Under the pieces are notes generated by a model. It had not been told where the DNA came from. It saw nothing but the letters and a program-made list of their open reading frames with translations, and searched no databases. Shown piece after piece: positions 22,695-23,334 of a stretch of 23,334 nt of DNA. Each line of letters opens with the position of its first letter. Position 1 is the first letter of the stretch. The translations under genes and the position numbers were made by a program. Source of the stretch: an uncultured bacterium (GTDB lineage Bacteria; Actinomycetota; Coriobacteriia; Coriobacteriales; Atopobiaceae); contig CAJMPT010000023.1 in the NCBI GenBank assembly GCA_905215465.1, positions 1 through 23,334 on the forward strand. Reading direction: 5' to 3'.

Positions 22695-23204
22695 CTAAAG
22701 CAGCTCCAAGTCCCCCTCAGGAGCCCAGCGTACCCACATGGCATCAGCCGTTGAATACAGCCCATAGAGCGGCTCGCCGTGACTGAGGTCAATCTCACCC
22801 ACCGAGCAAATCTCACAGGTAACGGAATCCAACACGGAATCCCCCACGCCAAAGGCAGCAGCCCGCTGCACCTTGCGAGCATTGGGGTCCACTCCACCCT
22901 TGTACTTGCGCTCATTGAACATGGACTGGTACCTCCCGTCTCTGCCATCCTTATGCGAGACGTGCCAACCGCCGCAGTACCTGCATTCATAGCAATACAA
23001 GGCAGAACCTGTCTGGTCCGAGCGCCACCTTGCGCTCTCCAGCGCCTCGGAACGAGTGCGATACCTCCGCTTTCGGGCACAGGAATAATACTCGTCCCAA
23101 CGCCCGAGCTTCTTCAGGTACTCGCAGTACTCGCGCTTGGAACGTCTGATCGCACGCCTCTCGCCCTTGGCCTCGGTCGTCCTCTTGTCCTGATAGTCTT
23201 CCAT
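22695..23204 (-). CDS. Hypothetical protein with C-x2-C-x2-C-x3-H-x2-H metal-binding-like motif
   Basis: The protein has 169 residues from ATG at 23204, with AAGGA about 8 nt upstream; an upstream extension lacks a ribosome site and contains the recurrent word. I do not recognise the whole protein. Residues 1-60 are strongly charged and basic (KRTTEAKGERRAIRRSKREY). YCYECRYCGGWHVSHK (70-85) resembles the small Y-x-C-x2-C-G-x-W-H-L-T-S zinc motif seen in many phage and mobile-element proteins, here with an extra Cys and His (Cys71, 74, 77; His81, 84). The region after about 100 is neither charged nor clearly membrane-associated. It could bind zinc and nucleic acid; that is inference. The gene converges on the acyltransferase with 17 bp between stops. 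Confidence 0.75.
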   Translation of the reverse strand: MEDYQDKRTTEAKGERRAIRRSKREYCEYLKKLGRWDEYYSCARKRRYRTRSEALESARWRSDQTGSALYCYECRYCGGWHVSHKDGRDGRYQSMFNERKYKGGVDPNARKVQRAAAFGVGDSVLDSVTCEICSVGEIDLSHGEPLYGLYSTADAMWVRWAPEGDLELL

Positions 23205-23283
23205 CCACCATTCCTTAGGCGAGAAGTACGAGCATCCCAACCATACAAATCCAACCAGACAATAATCCAAACGCAAAAACGAA
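23205..23283 (-). promoter_or_regulatory. Leader of the hypothetical protein gene with possible promoter
   Basis: On the minus strand TTGGAT, followed after 17-19 bp by TGTATG/TATGGT, could be -35 and -10 boxes. CTTCTCGCC (23226-23218) lies between them and the ribosome site. A weak assignment, based on position after an upstream terminator. Confidence 0.35.
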
Positions 23284-23316
23284 GAGGCCCCCTCCGCGAC
23301 TCGCGGAGGGGGCCTC
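23275..23316 (-). terminator. Strong terminator of a minus-strand gene beyond the right edge
   Basis: GAGGCCCCCTCCGCG (23284-23298) pairs perfectly with CGCGGAGGGGGCCTC (23302-23316), 15 bp with a 3-nt loop. TTCGTTTTTG follows on the minus strand. Confidence 0.88.
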
Positions 23317-23334
23317 CCCTGGCAAAATGCCCCT

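Overview
The window is high-GC bacterial DNA carrying a mixture of housekeeping and metabolic genes. The combination (mannose-class PTS, monomeric [FeFe] hydrogenase, Pit plus DUF47 phosphate uptake, PcsB-like wall hydrolase, actinobacterial codon preference) suggests an anaerobic, fermentative member of the Coriobacteriia, perhaps Atopobiaceae/Olsenella-like. That placement is inference; no rRNA or other marker is present. Most genes are on the minus strand. The exceptions are an ABC export cluster, a threonine-aldolase-like gene and an acyltransferase.

Region by region. 1-1938: cell-envelope enzymes, a polysaccharide deacetylase cut by the window edge and a secreted coiled-coil/cysteine-peptidase protein. 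2046-4853: a two-gene unit of [FeFe] hydrogenase followed by a YejK/NdpA-type nucleoid-associated protein, closed by a strong hairpin. 5010-5693: an RluA-family pseudouridine synthase. 5801-9263 (plus): a MacA-like adaptor, MacB-like ATPase and FtsX-fold permease. The adaptor gene is broken by a frameshift in a short GC run. 9406-15105 (minus): a sugar operon, EIIB-EIIC-EIID-ManA-polyol phosphate dehydrogenase-EIIA. It ends at a canonical terminator, immediately followed by its probable RpiR-type regulator. 15306-18198: hisS and ilvE, each with a clean terminator. 18199-19254: a PLP-dependent aldolase/lyase. 19255-19611: a gene-free stretch with a three-copy, 50-bp-period repeat. 19612-21348: pit and its DUF47 partner. 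21589-23204: a membrane acyltransferase facing a small cysteine/histidine-motif protein of unknown function.

Two signals are not explained by genes. The first is the 9-mer GGCGAGAAG / CTTCTCGCC, which I find 14 times. Six copies are in the small intergenic fraction, one of them an inverted pair after a stop codon and two sharing a 17-bp identity. The copies inside genes fall in several reading frames, so codon bias alone does not account for them. The second is the 50-bp-period repeat at 19272-19412. Candidate regulatory sites include a 15-bp inverted pair before the PTS operon and three CTTACA-like direct repeats at 10-11 bp spacing before pit, which resemble a PHO box. All counts were made by eye and should be recomputed.
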